DNA of 64,000 bases. Source: Muribaculaceae bacterium. GTDB taxonomy: Bacteria > Bacteroidota > Bacteroidia > Bacteroidales > Muribaculaceae. A program made the position numbers and the translations under genes. Shown in pieces: positions 48,137 through 57,878 of the stretch. Within the stretch, counting starts at the first letter, position 1. Each line of letters begins with the position of its first letter. The notes beneath the pieces are model-generated. The model had not been told where the DNA came from and did not search any database. It saw only the letters and a program-made list of their open reading frames with translations. The DNA lies in assembly GCA_017505535.1 (NCBI GenBank), contig JAFVPD010000030.1, forward strand, positions 1-64,000, read 5' to 3'.

Positions 48137-48771
48137 GATTTTATCGTAGAAAGCATCTCTTCAATACTAAAGTCCACAAAATTATCAATTAGTTTGTGGG
48201 CTTTATTTTTTAATTTTTCAGAGGGGTTGCTGGTGGTAAGCCCAATGACAGTTGCTCCTGATGCAATACCGGCTTCAAGTCCTTGTACAGAGTCTTCAAA
48301 GACGTAGCAGTCAAGTGGATTTATGTTTATTCTCTCTGCCGCCATTAGGTAACCTTGAGGGTCTGGTTTTGATTTAGTAACATCTGATCCGGTTATAATT
48401 GCATCAAAATAGCCTTTGAAAAATGGATATTGTTTATATAGACTCTCCATTTTAACATTGTCACTACTTGTTACTATAGCAGTGGGTATAGTTGCCTTTT
48501 TTAACTTTTCTAAAAAATCAATTACACCATCGTATATTGGATACACTATATTGTTTTCAAAATCATGCACTCGGTTAATGATATCTTCATGAACACTTTT
48601 ATCGTAATATGTGTTTAGGATTTTGAACAATGCATTTCCTTTTATAATAAGAGCGAAATTTTCAATATGTGTAGGATATATACGTTCAATTTCTTCCCAA
48701 AATTGGGTGTATAATCCTTCGCTATCAATTAAAACACCATCTAAATCAAATAATACGCCTACTTTTTTCAT
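48133..48771 (-). CDS. HAD-family phosphatase, beta-phosphoglucomutase-like
   Basis: A 212-residue HAD hydrolase: motif I FDLDGVLIDSEG with both aspartates, a helical cap, motif II serine-threonine in IPTAIVTSSDNVKME, motif III lysine in VTKSKPDPQGYLMA and motif IV VFEDSVQGLEAGIASG. I chose the ATG at 48771 because MKKVGVLFDLDGVL is the usual start. The substrate is a sugar phosphate or similar. Its end overlaps nadC by four bases in convergent orientation. Confidence 0.85.
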   Translation of the reverse strand: MKKVGVLFDLDGVLIDSEGLYTQFWEEIERIYPTHIENFALIIKGNALFKILNTYYDKSVHEDIINRVHDFENNIVYPIYDGVIDFLEKLKKATIPTAIVTSSDNVKMESLYKQYPFFKGYFDAIITGSDVTKSKPDPQGYLMAAERININPLDCYVFEDSVQGLEAGIASGATVIGLTTSNPSEKLKNKAHKLIDNFVDFSIEEMLSTIKS

Positions 48772-48857
48772 AATTGAGATTTTATTACGCAAAATTAATA
48801 CAGAAAATCACTATGATTGCGATGAATTGAGTTAATTTTGCAAAACTAAATAAAGAT

Positions 48858-50231
48858 ATGTCGCAAAAACAAAATACTCCATTGTCATTAGGATCAGCAT
48901 CGATAGGAAAACTGTTGATGCAATATTCTATACCTGCTATTATTGCAAGTGTAGCGACGTCGTTGTACAATATAATAGATAGTATCTTTATCGGTCAGGG
49001 TGTAGGTCCGATGGCTATTGCCGGGCTAGCGATTACATTCCCACTAATGAATCTTGTGATTGCGTTTTGTGTATTCATTGCGGCAGGAGGAGCTACTATT
49101 AGTTCAATTTATCTCGGTCAAAAAGATATAGTAAGAGCGAAGAGCGTCTTAAACATAGTTTTTTGGTTGGGGCTAATGCATTCTATTGTATTTGGAGGAT
49201 TGTCTCTGATATTTTTAGATGAAATTTTATACTTTTTTGGCGCTACTACAGAAACAATTCCTTATGCAAGGGAATTTATGCGTATTATATTATATGGCTC
49301 TCCTATTTCATACCTATTTGTCGTTTTAAATAATATGCTAAGGGCTACAGGGTATCCTCAAAAAGCAATGTTTACGGCATTATTAACAGTCTTGATAAAT
49401 TTGATATTAGCTCCAATATTCATTTTTGTGCTAAAATGGGGTATTGCAGGTGCTGCATTTGCTACAATATGCGGACAGTTGGTCGCCTTATTATGGATGA
49501 TGATTCATTTTAGCTCATCAAAAAGTTTTGTGTCATTCAATAGATCAAAGCTGTTCACGTTCTCTGTGTCAGTGCTCAAAAAGATTTATGCAATCGGCCT
49601 CTCCCCTTTTTTGATGAATGTCTGTGCTTGTATAGTTGTGATATTTATTAATAAAGCATTATTGGATACCGGAGGAGTTGATGGTAATTTTGCTGTAGGT
49701 GCATTTGGAATAGTCAATCGTACAGGTATGCTTTTTGTGATGATTGTTTTTGGTGTAACACAAGGCATGCAGCCTATATTGGGCTTTAACTACGGTGCAA
49801 AGCAATGGCAAAGGGTAAAGAAAACCTTAAGAATCGGGGTTATTGTTGGCGTAATTATAACCACATTAGGATTTGTTGTTGCAGAATTTTTCCCACAACA
49901 AATTTCAAGGTTGTTCACTACCGATTCCACATTAATAAATATGTCAATTAATGGTTTCCGCATTAGTTTTATATGTTATTCGGTGGTTGGAGCTCAAGTT
50001 GTAATCCAAAATTTTTTCCAATCAATAGGAAAACCAAATATTTCGATATTCTTGTCGTTGACTCGTCAATTGATTTTTCTTATACCAACGTTACTCATTT
50101 TCCCTCATTTATTTGGTCTAAATGGTGTATGGATAAGCCTTTCAGTATCAGACTTTATGGCATTTGCAGTTGCCGCAGTAACGATGTTTATAATTGTAAA
50201 ACGTGAAGATCGCATATTTAAAATCCTCTAA
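48858..50231 (+). CDS. MATE-family efflux transporter
   Basis: 457 residues with 12 hydrophobic helices. The start (LGSASIGKLLMQYSIPAIIASVATSLYNIIDSIFIGQGVGPMAIAGLAITFPLMNL) is the characteristic N-half of MATE proteins, and GVTQGMQPILGFNYGAKQW is the conserved C-half counterpart. It exports drugs or metabolites with sodium or protons. Substrates are unknown. It is followed after six bases by an FAD oxidoreductase gene. Confidence 0.92.
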   Translation: MSQKQNTPLSLGSASIGKLLMQYSIPAIIASVATSLYNIIDSIFIGQGVGPMAIAGLAITFPLMNLVIAFCVFIAAGGATISSIYLGQKDIVRAKSVLNIVFWLGLMHSIVFGGLSLIFLDEILYFFGATTETIPYAREFMRIILYGSPISYLFVVLNNMLRATGYPQKAMFTALLTVLINLILAPIFIFVLKWGIAGAAFATICGQLVALLWMMIHFSSSKSFVSFNRSKLFTFSVSVLKKIYAIGLSPFLMNVCACIVVIFINKALLDTGGVDGNFAVGAFGIVNRTGMLFVMIVFGVTQGMQPILGFNYGAKQWQRVKKTLRIGVIVGVIITTLGFVVAEFFPQQISRLFTTDSTLINMSINGFRISFICYSVVGAQVVIQNFFQSIGKPNISIFLSLTRQLIFLIPTLLIFPHLFGLNGVWISLSVSDFMAFAVAAVTMFIIVKREDRIFKIL

Positions 50232-50237
50232 GCCGAT

Positions 50238-51815
50238 ATGATTAAAGAACTTGACCTAAGGGTAGCACCTCACATTGCATACGATAATCTAACATTGTCA
50301 ACTCACATTTCAACAATGTTGAACGTAGATGTGAATAGGATTAATTCATGTCAATTAATTAAACGCTCAATCGATGCGCGTCAGCGTCAAGTTTTTGTGA
50401 ATCTAAAAGTTAGAGTTTTTATTGATGAGCAGTCTTCTAATAGTTTAGTTGCTCCCGTTGAGTATCAATCAGTGTCAGGTCAACCAAAAGTAATTGTTGT
50501 TGGTGCTGGGCCGGCAGGGTTATTCGCGGCATTGCGACTAATTGAGCTTGGTTTGTGCCCTATTGTTTTGGAACGAGGTAAAGATGTCTCTCAACGCAAA
50601 GTGGACATGGCTCGCATATCTCGCGATAATATTGTTGATCCTGATTCAAATTATTGTTTTGGCGAAGGTGGCGCAGGCGCATTCTCTGATGGGAAGTTAT
50701 ATACACGTAGCAAAAAAAGAGGATCGGTAGATAAAATCCTTAATATATTTTGTCAGCATGGAGCATCGGAAGATATACTTGTCGATGCACACCCTCATAT
50801 TGGAACAGATAAGCTACCCGGTGTTATAAAGGCAATGCGAGAAACAATTCTCAGATGTGGCGGAGAAGTGAGGTTCTCAACGCGTGTGATAGATTTGATT
50901 GTAGAGAATAATTCTGTCGTTGGGGTGAAATCTCATAGAGACGAAGAATTTAGAGGCCCTGTTATTTTAGCAACAGGACATTCTGCGCGCGATATATATA
51001 TGATGTTGAAACGAAGGAATGTTAAACTTCAACCAAAAGGAATTGCAGTTGGAGTGAGACTTGAACATCCACAGAAACTAATAGATTGCATACAATATCA
51101 TTCAAAAGATGGCAGAGGAAAGTATCTGCCTGCGGCTGAATATTCAATGTTAACTCGTGTAGATGATAGGGCCGTTTATTCGTTTTGTATGTGCCCCGGA
51201 GGTTTTATAATTCCGGCTGCAAGTGACTTGAATCAACAAGTAGTTAATGGTATGTCTCCTTCTAATCGAGGAACAAGATGGTCTAATTCGGGCATGGTAG
51301 TAGAAGTGTTGCCAGAAGATTTACCGAATAAGTACGACCAATATGGAGATTTAAAAATGATGTATTTTCAAGCCGATATTGAGTCTGATTTTTTCAGAGA
51401 GAGCAATTGCACTCAAAATGCTCCGGCTCAACGTATGAATGATTTTGTCGAAGGTAAACAATCTAAAACATTACCAGAGACATCATATGCTCCAGGAATC
51501 CATTCAGCTCGAATAGACAATCTTTTGCCGCGATTTATTTCTTATCGTTTACAAAAAGGGTTTAAAGTGTTTGGGCAAAAGTCAAAAGGCTTTTTAACCA
51601 ATGAGGCAATTCTTATAGGTGCAGAAACTCGCACATCATCTCCGGTGAGAATCCCACGACATCAAGAGACATTGTGTCACATTGATGTAGAGGGAATTTT
51701 CCCTTGTGGAGAAGGTGCAGGCTATGCCGGTGGAATTGTTTCGGCAGCTATTGATGGAGAGCGTTGTGCTGATGCTGTCGCAAAATTAGTCTTCGGTATT
51801 AATCTCGGTGAGTGA
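50238..51815 (+). CDS. FAD-dependent oxidoreductase (COG2509-type dehydrogenase)
   Basis: 525 residues. A short N-terminal domain (about 1-75) precedes the dinucleotide-binding fold (VIVVGAGPAGLFAALRLIELG, about 90-110). Further on are YCFGEGGAGAFSDGKLYTRSKKRG, ILATGHSARDIYMMLKRR, and a C-terminal FAD loop FPCGEGAGYAGGIVSAAIDGERCADAV. This architecture is the uncharacterised FAD-dependent dehydrogenase group found widely in bacteria. The substrate is unknown. Its last 30 bases overlap the convergent DUF695 gene. Confidence 0.88.
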   Translation: MIKELDLRVAPHIAYDNLTLSTHISTMLNVDVNRINSCQLIKRSIDARQRQVFVNLKVRVFIDEQSSNSLVAPVEYQSVSGQPKVIVVGAGPAGLFAALRLIELGLCPIVLERGKDVSQRKVDMARISRDNIVDPDSNYCFGEGGAGAFSDGKLYTRSKKRGSVDKILNIFCQHGASEDILVDAHPHIGTDKLPGVIKAMRETILRCGGEVRFSTRVIDLIVENNSVVGVKSHRDEEFRGPVILATGHSARDIYMMLKRRNVKLQPKGIAVGVRLEHPQKLIDCIQYHSKDGRGKYLPAAEYSMLTRVDDRAVYSFCMCPGGFIIPAASDLNQQVVNGMSPSNRGTRWSNSGMVVEVLPEDLPNKYDQYGDLKMMYFQADIESDFFRESNCTQNAPAQRMNDFVEGKQSKTLPETSYAPGIHSARIDNLLPRFISYRLQKGFKVFGQKSKGFLTNEAILIGAETRTSSPVRIPRHQETLCHIDVEGIFPCGEGAGYAGGIVSAAIDGERCADAVAKLVFGINLGE

Positions 51816-52220
51816 TTTCATTTCATGATATTCATTCCATTCAGGATCGTTTTCGCAATAAATTGTAATAGGTAGCAATTCAAATTTATTGAGGGCTTCA
51901 TTTATCTTTCTTCCAAAGATATTTGTACTGAGTGTGTAAAAAATCCAGTTACGCTCTCCGTCTCCGGTGTATATTCCGGTAAGTACGGCTATAGGGTCCT
52001 TTTTAAATGTTAACAATAAAGCCTCATGAACTTGTTCCATAAGTTCAGATGTTTCAACATTGGGCATACCATTTTCACAAGGGATATATTTCCATGTTAC
52101 CTCTACCCTAATATTGAATTTGGGGTTATTAATAAAAGCGTCTATGTCTTTTCGTCCGGTAACCATTATAAGGTTGCCGTTTTCACTTTCTGTAGGAGTT
52201 GTCCACCAATCTGATTGCAT
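51786..52220 (-). CDS. DUF695-like protein
   Basis: 144 residues. The pattern DWWTTPTESENGNLIMVTGRKDID at the N-terminus, FNIRVEVTWKYIPCENGMPN, and TGIYTGDGERNWIFYTLSTNIFGRKINEAL match the DUF695 family as I recall it, of unknown function. It is soluble and acidic, without signal peptide. It converges on, and overlaps by 30 bases, the FAD oxidoreductase gene. Confidence 0.7.
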   Translation of the reverse strand: MQSDWWTTPTESENGNLIMVTGRKDIDAFINNPKFNIRVEVTWKYIPCENGMPNVETSELMEQVHEALLLTFKKDPIAVLTGIYTGDGERNWIFYTLSTNIFGRKINEALNKFELLPITIYCENDPEWNEYHEMKSLTEINTED

Positions 52221-52346
52221 GTTGAATATTCGTTTATTTGACGTAAAGTTAATAAAAAATGATGAAATGAATATGTTATTGCGGTAAAATTTGCGCTAAT
52301 GATTAAGTTTCGCTAATTTCGCATAAAATAAAATATCAGTATTAAA

Positions 52347-54041
52347 ATGAAAAGGTTTTTATTTAGTGTAATAACTGTTTTTACTGTCATCACTTTGTTG
52401 GCACAACCTAAGCATGAGATTCGTGCTGTATGGTTAACTACAAATAGTGGTTCAGATTGGCCCAAGTCTATTTATGACGTTTCTAAACAAAAAGAAAATT
52501 TATGCGAAATTCTTGACTTATTGTGCGAGGCAAACTTTAATACAATTATTTTTCAGGCACAAGTTAAGGGAGATGTAGCATGGGCGTCAACAATTCAGCC
52601 TGCAATGAGAGCAATTACAGGTGACGGGTCAAAATCGTTAAGCTATGATGTTTCTGAGTTTGTGATTGAGGAATGTCATAAACGTAATCTTGAATGTCAT
52701 GCATGGATTGTGCCTTATCGCGTTGGCTCTCAGAGTGAAGCAAATAAATATGCGAGTAATGCTGTAAAACATGTAACGGTTCAACACCCTGAGTTGTGTG
52801 TGCTTTATAATTCGGCATATTATCTTGATCCAGGAATTCCTGCAACGCGAGAATATTTATTAGATTTATATAAAGAGTTGATTTCAAACTATGATTTTGA
52901 TGGCGTAAATTTTGATTACACACGTTATCCCGGTTCCGACTTTGATGATGCAGCATCTTACTCCACATATAATCCAGACGCGTTACCTAAAGATGATTGG
53001 CGTCGTCAAAATATTAACACATTCATTGCCGAGTTTTATGAAATGGCAAAATCAATAAATCCAAATATTAAAGTCGGTGCGGCCCCAATCGGTACATATA
53101 AAAATGTTCCCGGATATGGAAATATGACAGCTTATGGCAGTGTATATCAAGATGCTTGCCAATGGATGCAGTCGGGCAATCATGATTTATTAATTCCACA
53201 AATGTATTGGAACGAAACTTATGGCTTTTCTCCAAACATGACAACTTGGGTTAATAATTGTGACGGTCGTCAAATTGTAGTTGGTTTGGCTCCGTATAAA
53301 ATGACTGATTCAAATAATTGGGACGTTTCAGTTATTACCGATCAAATTGAAAAAGTTAGAGCAAAGGGTGGTATGTCCGGAGTTTGCTTTTTTAGAACCG
53401 ATCACGTCATTGACCAAACTAGTGATAAGGTGAGCGAATTATATGATGAGTTGCAAACGAACTATTTTAAATATCCCGCTCATATTGTTCCAATGGATTA
53501 TAATGGCATCACAGAGCCAAATAGTCCGATAAATGTATCGCAAGAGTACGTTGGCGGTGAATATATCATAAAATGGGAGGAGCCCGAACTTGATACAGAA
53601 AACACGCTAATTAAATATTATTCAATTTATCTTTCCGATGGAATAAATGTTGATTTGAATGACCATCAACAAGTCGTTGCTTATAAAGTGAATGATACCG
53701 AGTATCGATATGCTTCAACAGATCAATCTTTGAGATTTGCAGTAACAGCATTTGACCAAAATTATTATGAAAGCGAAGCTACTATTGCCGAGATCTCGTC
53801 TGTTGAAGAGTTGGAGTATGGTACATATGATTTATTCTTCCACTCAGGTCAGCTCAATGTTAGTTCTCCCCTTCAAATTAACTCTGTAGAGATTTATGCA
53901 ATATATGGCAGTAAATTAATGTTTGTGCCTTCATCTCAAAATAGTATGAGTATTGATTGTAATTCCTTGTCTCAGGGAGTATATGTTGCGAAACTTAATT
54001 TGTCAAATGGCGTAAGTTTTGTTGAAAAGTTTATCAAATAA
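52347..54041 (+). CDS. Secreted glycosyl-hydrolase-like protein (GHL10/DUF187) with probable T9SS C-terminal tail
   Basis: 564 residues. Signal peptide MKRFLFSVITVFTVITLLAQ; a GHL10 TIM-barrel (HEIRAVWLTTNSGSDWPKS, FNTIIFQAQVKGDVAW, FDGVNFDYTRYPG, LLIPQMYWNETYGFSP, to about residue 370); a fibronectin III-like domain (about 385-480); and a final beta-rich segment (INSVEIYAIYGSKLMFV ... LSQGVYVAKLNLSNGVSFVEKFIK) that looks like a type A secretion/sorting domain of the type IX secretion system. Related proteins act on peptidoglycan or other amino-sugar polymers, but the substrate here is unknown. Confidence 0.85.
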   Translation: MKRFLFSVITVFTVITLLAQPKHEIRAVWLTTNSGSDWPKSIYDVSKQKENLCEILDLLCEANFNTIIFQAQVKGDVAWASTIQPAMRAITGDGSKSLSYDVSEFVIEECHKRNLECHAWIVPYRVGSQSEANKYASNAVKHVTVQHPELCVLYNSAYYLDPGIPATREYLLDLYKELISNYDFDGVNFDYTRYPGSDFDDAASYSTYNPDALPKDDWRRQNINTFIAEFYEMAKSINPNIKVGAAPIGTYKNVPGYGNMTAYGSVYQDACQWMQSGNHDLLIPQMYWNETYGFSPNMTTWVNNCDGRQIVVGLAPYKMTDSNNWDVSVITDQIEKVRAKGGMSGVCFFRTDHVIDQTSDKVSELYDELQTNYFKYPAHIVPMDYNGITEPNSPINVSQEYVGGEYIIKWEEPELDTENTLIKYYSIYLSDGINVDLNDHQQVVAYKVNDTEYRYASTDQSLRFAVTAFDQNYYESEATIAEISSVEELEYGTYDLFFHSGQLNVSSPLQINSVEIYAIYGSKLMFVPSSQNSMSIDCNSLSQGVYVAKLNLSNGVSFVEKFIK

Positions 54042-54101
54042 GATTTGCACCAAGCAATTCAATTTACTAAATTTGTAGGAAATTAAATTTAAAATAAAAA
54101 C

Positions 54102-54464
54102 ATGGAAGTAAAAGGAAAAATCATTCTTTCATTACCCGAAACTTCTGGTACATCAAAAGCCGGAAATCCTTGGAAAAAGAAAGAATATGTATTAGAAACA
54201 CAAGAAACATATCCACGCAAAGTTCACTTTAATTTCTTTGGTGACAGAGTAGATCAATACCCTTTGCAAGTTGGAGATGTTGTGACATTAAGTTTTGATA
54301 TAAATAGTAGAGAGTTTAATGGCCGTTGGTATACTGATATCAGTGGTTGGAAGGCAGAGAAAGAAGGTGCTGCAGTAGCTGTTAATGACCCTTCTATGCC
54401 ACCTGCGCCTCCCGCACCAGCCCCATTTGCTGCACAAGATGAAAGCGATGACTTGCCATTTTGA
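54102..54464 (+). CDS. DUF3127 protein with SSB-like acidic C-terminal tip
   Basis: 120 residues. An OB-like beta domain (MEVKGKIILSLPETSGTSKAGNPWKKKEYVLETQETYPRKVHFNFFGDRV ... LSFDINSREFNGRWYTDISGWKAEK) is the DUF3127 pattern. A proline-alanine linker follows and the protein ends DESDDLPF. That tip closely resembles the DDDIPF tail with which SSB recruits repair proteins. A single-stranded-DNA-related function is therefore plausible but unproven. It has its own terminator. Confidence 0.8.
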   Translation: MEVKGKIILSLPETSGTSKAGNPWKKKEYVLETQETYPRKVHFNFFGDRVDQYPLQVGDVVTLSFDINSREFNGRWYTDISGWKAEKEGAAVAVNDPSMPPAPPAPAPFAAQDESDDLPF

Positions 54465-54474
54465 TAAGTGATAA

Positions 54475-54508
54475 AAAATAAGAGACCCGAAGAGGTCTCT
54501 TATTTTTT
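54475..54508. terminator. Bidirectional terminator between the DUF3127 gene and lpxA
   Basis: AAAATAAGAGACC (54475-54487) pairs perfectly with GGTCTCTTATTTT (54494-54506) around a six-base loop. A/T tails on both sides allow use by both convergent units. Confidence 0.9.
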
Positions 54509-54536
54509 GCGTTATTGTTATGAACAAATATGCTTA

Positions 54537-55313
54537 TTATACATATCCGCGAATAATACCACGTTTAGAATTTCTTACAAATAAGATGATTTCGTCGCGT
54601 TCTTTTGTTGCGGGTAATTCAGCTTCAATACGTTCAATTGCATCGGTATTGTTCAATCCTGATAGATATAAGTAGCGATATATTTCTTGTATTTCGCGAA
54701 TTGTCTCGCTTGAAAAATTGCGACGACGAAGGCCGATTGAATTGATTCCTGCGTATGCGATTGGCTCTCGTGCGGCTTTAACATATGGAGGAATATCTTT
54801 ATTTACCAATGCGCCTCCTTGGATCATAACGTGAGGGCCTATGTGGCAGAATTGGTGAATGAGCGATCCGCCACCAATTACTGCGAAATCATCAATAACT
54901 ACTTCACCTGCGATTTGCGAAGCATTTGAAATAATTACGTTATCTCCGACAATACTATCATGTGCAACATGCGAATAGGCCATAATTAAGCAATTGCTAC
55001 CTACTACTGTTTTACCCTTTGAGGCTGTACCTCTATTGATTGTTACACACTCTCTGATAGTTGTATTGTCTCCGATTATGGCTACTGTATCTTCTCCTTG
55101 GAATTTCAAATCTTGAGGAACTCCTGAAATTACCGCTCCGGGGAAGATTGTACAATTCTTACCAATACGAGCTCCTTCCATGATAGTTACATTGCTACCA
55201 ATGCGTGTTCCTTCCCCAATTTCAACATTTCGATCAATTGTAACAAATGGGTCGATTACAACATTAGGAGCAATCTTTGCTGCTGGATGAACGTAGGCTA
55301 ATGGTTGTTTCAT
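54537..55313 (-). CDS. lpxA: Acyl-ACP--UDP-N-acetylglucosamine O-acyltransferase
   Basis: The first lipid A step. 258 residues of left-handed beta-helix hexapeptide repeats (VHPAAKIAPNVVIDPFVTID, then VEIGEGTRIGSNVTIMEGARIG), the catalytic histidine in LIMAYSHVAHDSIVGDN, and a helical C-terminus from about 190. It is the last gene of lpxD-lpxC/fabZ-lpxA. Confidence 0.96.
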   Translation of the reverse strand: MKQPLAYVHPAAKIAPNVVIDPFVTIDRNVEIGEGTRIGSNVTIMEGARIGKNCTIFPGAVISGVPQDLKFQGEDTVAIIGDNTTIRECVTINRGTASKGKTVVGSNCLIMAYSHVAHDSIVGDNVIISNASQIAGEVVIDDFAVIGGGSLIHQFCHIGPHVMIQGGALVNKDIPPYVKAAREPIAYAGINSIGLRRRNFSSETIREIQEIYRYLYLSGLNNTDAIERIEAELPATKERDEIILFVRNSKRGIIRGYV

Positions 55314-55325
55314 GTTATTGTTTTA

Positions 55326-56708
55326 TTATTTGTTTTTTATAATTTGGGCCATAAACTCACATTCGGTGACAATCTTTTCGCCAACAAAAGCATAACCTTT
55401 CATTACTGCGCATCCACGGCGTAGCTCTGTCATAAATGAGATATGGAATATTAATGTGTCTCCTGGAACTACTTTTTGGCGGAATTTGACGTTGTCAATT
55501 TTCATAAAGTAGGTTGAATATCTTTCGGGCTCATCTACTGTTCCAAGTACAAGCAATCCGCCTGTTTGGGCCATCGCTTCGACAAGTAATACACCGGGCA
55601 TCACTGGTTCTTGGGGGAAGTGGCCTTGGAAGAATGGCTCGTTTGTAGTGACATTCTTAACACCAACGATGTAATTATCACCCTTTTCAATAATTTTATC
55701 AACCAAGAGGAATGGATAGCGGTGAGGGAGAAGTTCACGAATGCGATTGTTATCCATTAATGGTTCTATCGATGGATTATATACCGGCGCTTGCAACTCT
55801 TGGCGTTTTATCTCTTTGCGTATCTTTTTAGAGAATGTAGTATTAATAGAGTGGCCGGGGCGTGTTGCAATAATTTTACCTTTAAGAGGACGTCCAATTA
55901 ATGCAATATCACCAAGTACGTCCATCAATTTGTGGCGTGCAGGCTCATTGTCGGCAAATAATGGTTTGTCATTAACGTAGCCAAATTCAGTAACGTTTTT
56001 ACGGGGTACGTTCATCAAATCAGCAATGCGATCAAGCTCTTCTTGTGGTAGTGGAGAGTCATATATCACTATCGCATTTTCAAGGTCTCCACCTTTGATG
56101 AGATTTCCTTTTACGAGTGGCTCGATTTCGCGCACGAACACGAATGTACGGCTTGACGCTATTTCAGAGGGGAATTCATTGAGGTTTTCAAGGGTGGCGA
56201 ACTGATTAGTCAATATAGGAGAATCAAATGCAACCATTGTATCAATACTGAATTCATCATCGGGCAACACCACGATTGACGATCCGGTAGTATCATCTCT
56301 AACCTCTATTTTTTGTTTTACGATATAGTAATCTTTTTCAACTTTTTGTTCTTCGGTGCCTACTTCTGCAATTTTTTCGCAGTATTCTTTTGCACTTCCG
56401 TCAAGAATTGGCAACTCAGGAGCGTTAAGTTTAATCAAGCAGTTATCAATTCCAGCTGCATATAATGCTGCCAATGCGTGTTCGATTGTGCTAATTTTAA
56501 CGTCGCCTTTGCTGATAACAGTTCCTCGAGTTGTATATGTCACATTTTCTGCCAATGCATCAATAATGGGTTCACCTTCAACATCGATACGTTGGAATTT
56601 ATATCCATGATTTTCGGGCGCAGGAGAGAAAGTTGCTTCAATCTCAATTCCGGTGTGAAGGCCTTTGCCCTTCACCGTAAAGTCACCTTTAAGAGTTGTT
56701 TGTTTCAT
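55326..56708 (-). CDS. lpxC-fabZ: Fused UDP-3-O-acyl-GlcNAc deacetylase / 3-hydroxyacyl-ACP dehydratase
   Basis: 460 residues in two parts. LpxC (about 1-300) has the zinc histidines in STIEHALAALYAAGIDN and the PARHKLMDVLGDIAL region. FabZ (from about 312) has IRELLPHRYPFLLVDKI and the catalytic GHFPQEPVMPGVLLVEAMAQ. Fusion of the committed lipid A step with the fatty-acid dehydratase is known from Bacteroidetes and couples the two pathways that share hydroxyacyl-ACP. It lies between lpxD and lpxA. Confidence 0.96.
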   Translation of the reverse strand: MKQTTLKGDFTVKGKGLHTGIEIEATFSPAPENHGYKFQRIDVEGEPIIDALAENVTYTTRGTVISKGDVKISTIEHALAALYAAGIDNCLIKLNAPELPILDGSAKEYCEKIAEVGTEEQKVEKDYYIVKQKIEVRDDTTGSSIVVLPDDEFSIDTMVAFDSPILTNQFATLENLNEFPSEIASSRTFVFVREIEPLVKGNLIKGGDLENAIVIYDSPLPQEELDRIADLMNVPRKNVTEFGYVNDKPLFADNEPARHKLMDVLGDIALIGRPLKGKIIATRPGHSINTTFSKKIRKEIKRQELQAPVYNPSIEPLMDNNRIRELLPHRYPFLLVDKIIEKGDNYIVGVKNVTTNEPFFQGHFPQEPVMPGVLLVEAMAQTGGLLVLGTVDEPERYSTYFMKIDNVKFRQKVVPGDTLIFHISFMTELRRGCAVMKGYAFVGEKIVTECEFMAQIIKNK

Positions 56709-56723
56709 GTCCTATAATTGTTA

Positions 56724-57746
56724 TTAATTTTCTAATTTTTTCTCTATCTCTTTTACTCGGTCATTGAGCTTGCCGAGATTTTTTATGTAAATTGTTTGAC
56801 GGGCAAAGTCGGTTGCGTCAGTTGCAGGATAACCCATTATGCGGCGTCCGTCAGAAATGTTTGATGGTATTCCGGTTTGAGCTCCAACTTGTACATTGTT
56901 TCCGACTGTAATATGACCGGCAAAACCTACTTGCCCGCCAATCATACAGTTAGAGCCGATTTTAGTAGAACCCGCAATGCCTGATTGTGCAGCCATCACA
57001 GTGTTCTCTCCTATCTCAACATTGTGAGCTACTTGTATTAAATTGTCAAGTTTAACACCTTGATTAATCTTGGTGCTACCCATTGTAGCTCTGTCAATAG
57101 TAGTGTTTGCGCCAATCTCTACATCATCGGCCAACACTACATTTCCTATTTGAGGAATTTTATTATAACCCGATGCTACAGGCGCGAATCCAAATCCATC
57201 GCTACCAACAACTGAGCCGGCATGTAAGATGCATCTTGCACCGATCTTACACCCTTTATAGATTTTTACGCCTGAGTATATAATAGAGTTTTCGCCTATT
57301 TCAACATTGTCTCCTATGTATGCCTGGGGATAGATTTTTACATTTTTGCCAAGTTTTACATTTTTGCCAATATAGGCAAATGCTCCCACATATGTACCTT
57401 CGGGGAGTTCTACTCCTTCTGAAACAAACGAAGGCGACTCAATTCCTGTTGGTTGAGGATTGAGTAATTGATCGACCATAACCAACAATTGTGCTAATGT
57501 TGCATAAGGGTCATCAACTCTTATTAGGGTTGCTTTGATTGGCTGCTCAGCTTTGAAATCCTTTTTTACAAGCACAATTGATGACTCTGTGTTGTAAATG
57601 TGATGAGTATATTTTGGATTTGCTAAAAATGAAATGGCTCCATTGTGCCCTTCTTCAATTTTTGCAAAAGTATGAACCATAACTTGTGCATCTCCTTCAA
57701 CTTCGCCGTTGACTATTGATGCTATTTGTGCTGCTGAAAACTGCAT
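56724..57746 (-). CDS. lpxD: UDP-3-O-acylglucosamine N-acyltransferase
   Basis: The third lipid A step. The N-terminal uridine-binding domain ([42 protein letters not shown]) is followed by hexapeptide repeats ([28 protein letters not shown] ...) and the active-site histidines in [14 protein letters not shown] and [11 protein letters not shown]-terminal helix ([14 protein letters not shown]) closes the protein. It has 340 residues and is first in the operon. Confidence 0.96.
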   Translation of the reverse strand: MQFSAAQIASIVNGEVEGDAQVMVHTFAKIEEGHNGAISFLANPKYTHHIYNTESSIVLVKKDFKAEQPIKATLIRVDDPYATLAQLLVMVDQLLNPQPTGIESPSFVSEGVELPEGTYVGAFAYIGKNVKLGKNVKIYPQAYIGDNVEIGENSIIYSGVKIYKGCKIGARCILHAGSVVGSDGFGFAPVASGYNKIPQIGNVVLADDVEIGANTTIDRATMGSTKINQGVKLDNLIQVAHNVEIGENTVMAAQSGIAGSTKIGSNCMIGGQVGFAGHITVGNNVQVGAQTGIPSNISDGRRIMGYPATDATDFARQTIYIKNLGKLNDRVKEIEKKLEN

Positions 57747-57878
57747 TTTTAAATAATTCGGTTTTGATTTTTAAATATCATGCAAATATGGCAAAAATTT
57801 TTTACATTTGAGCTATAATGCTGCATGAAAATGCACCTGAGTTATGTTCCAGCAATCAAATTGGGTATAATTAACACC

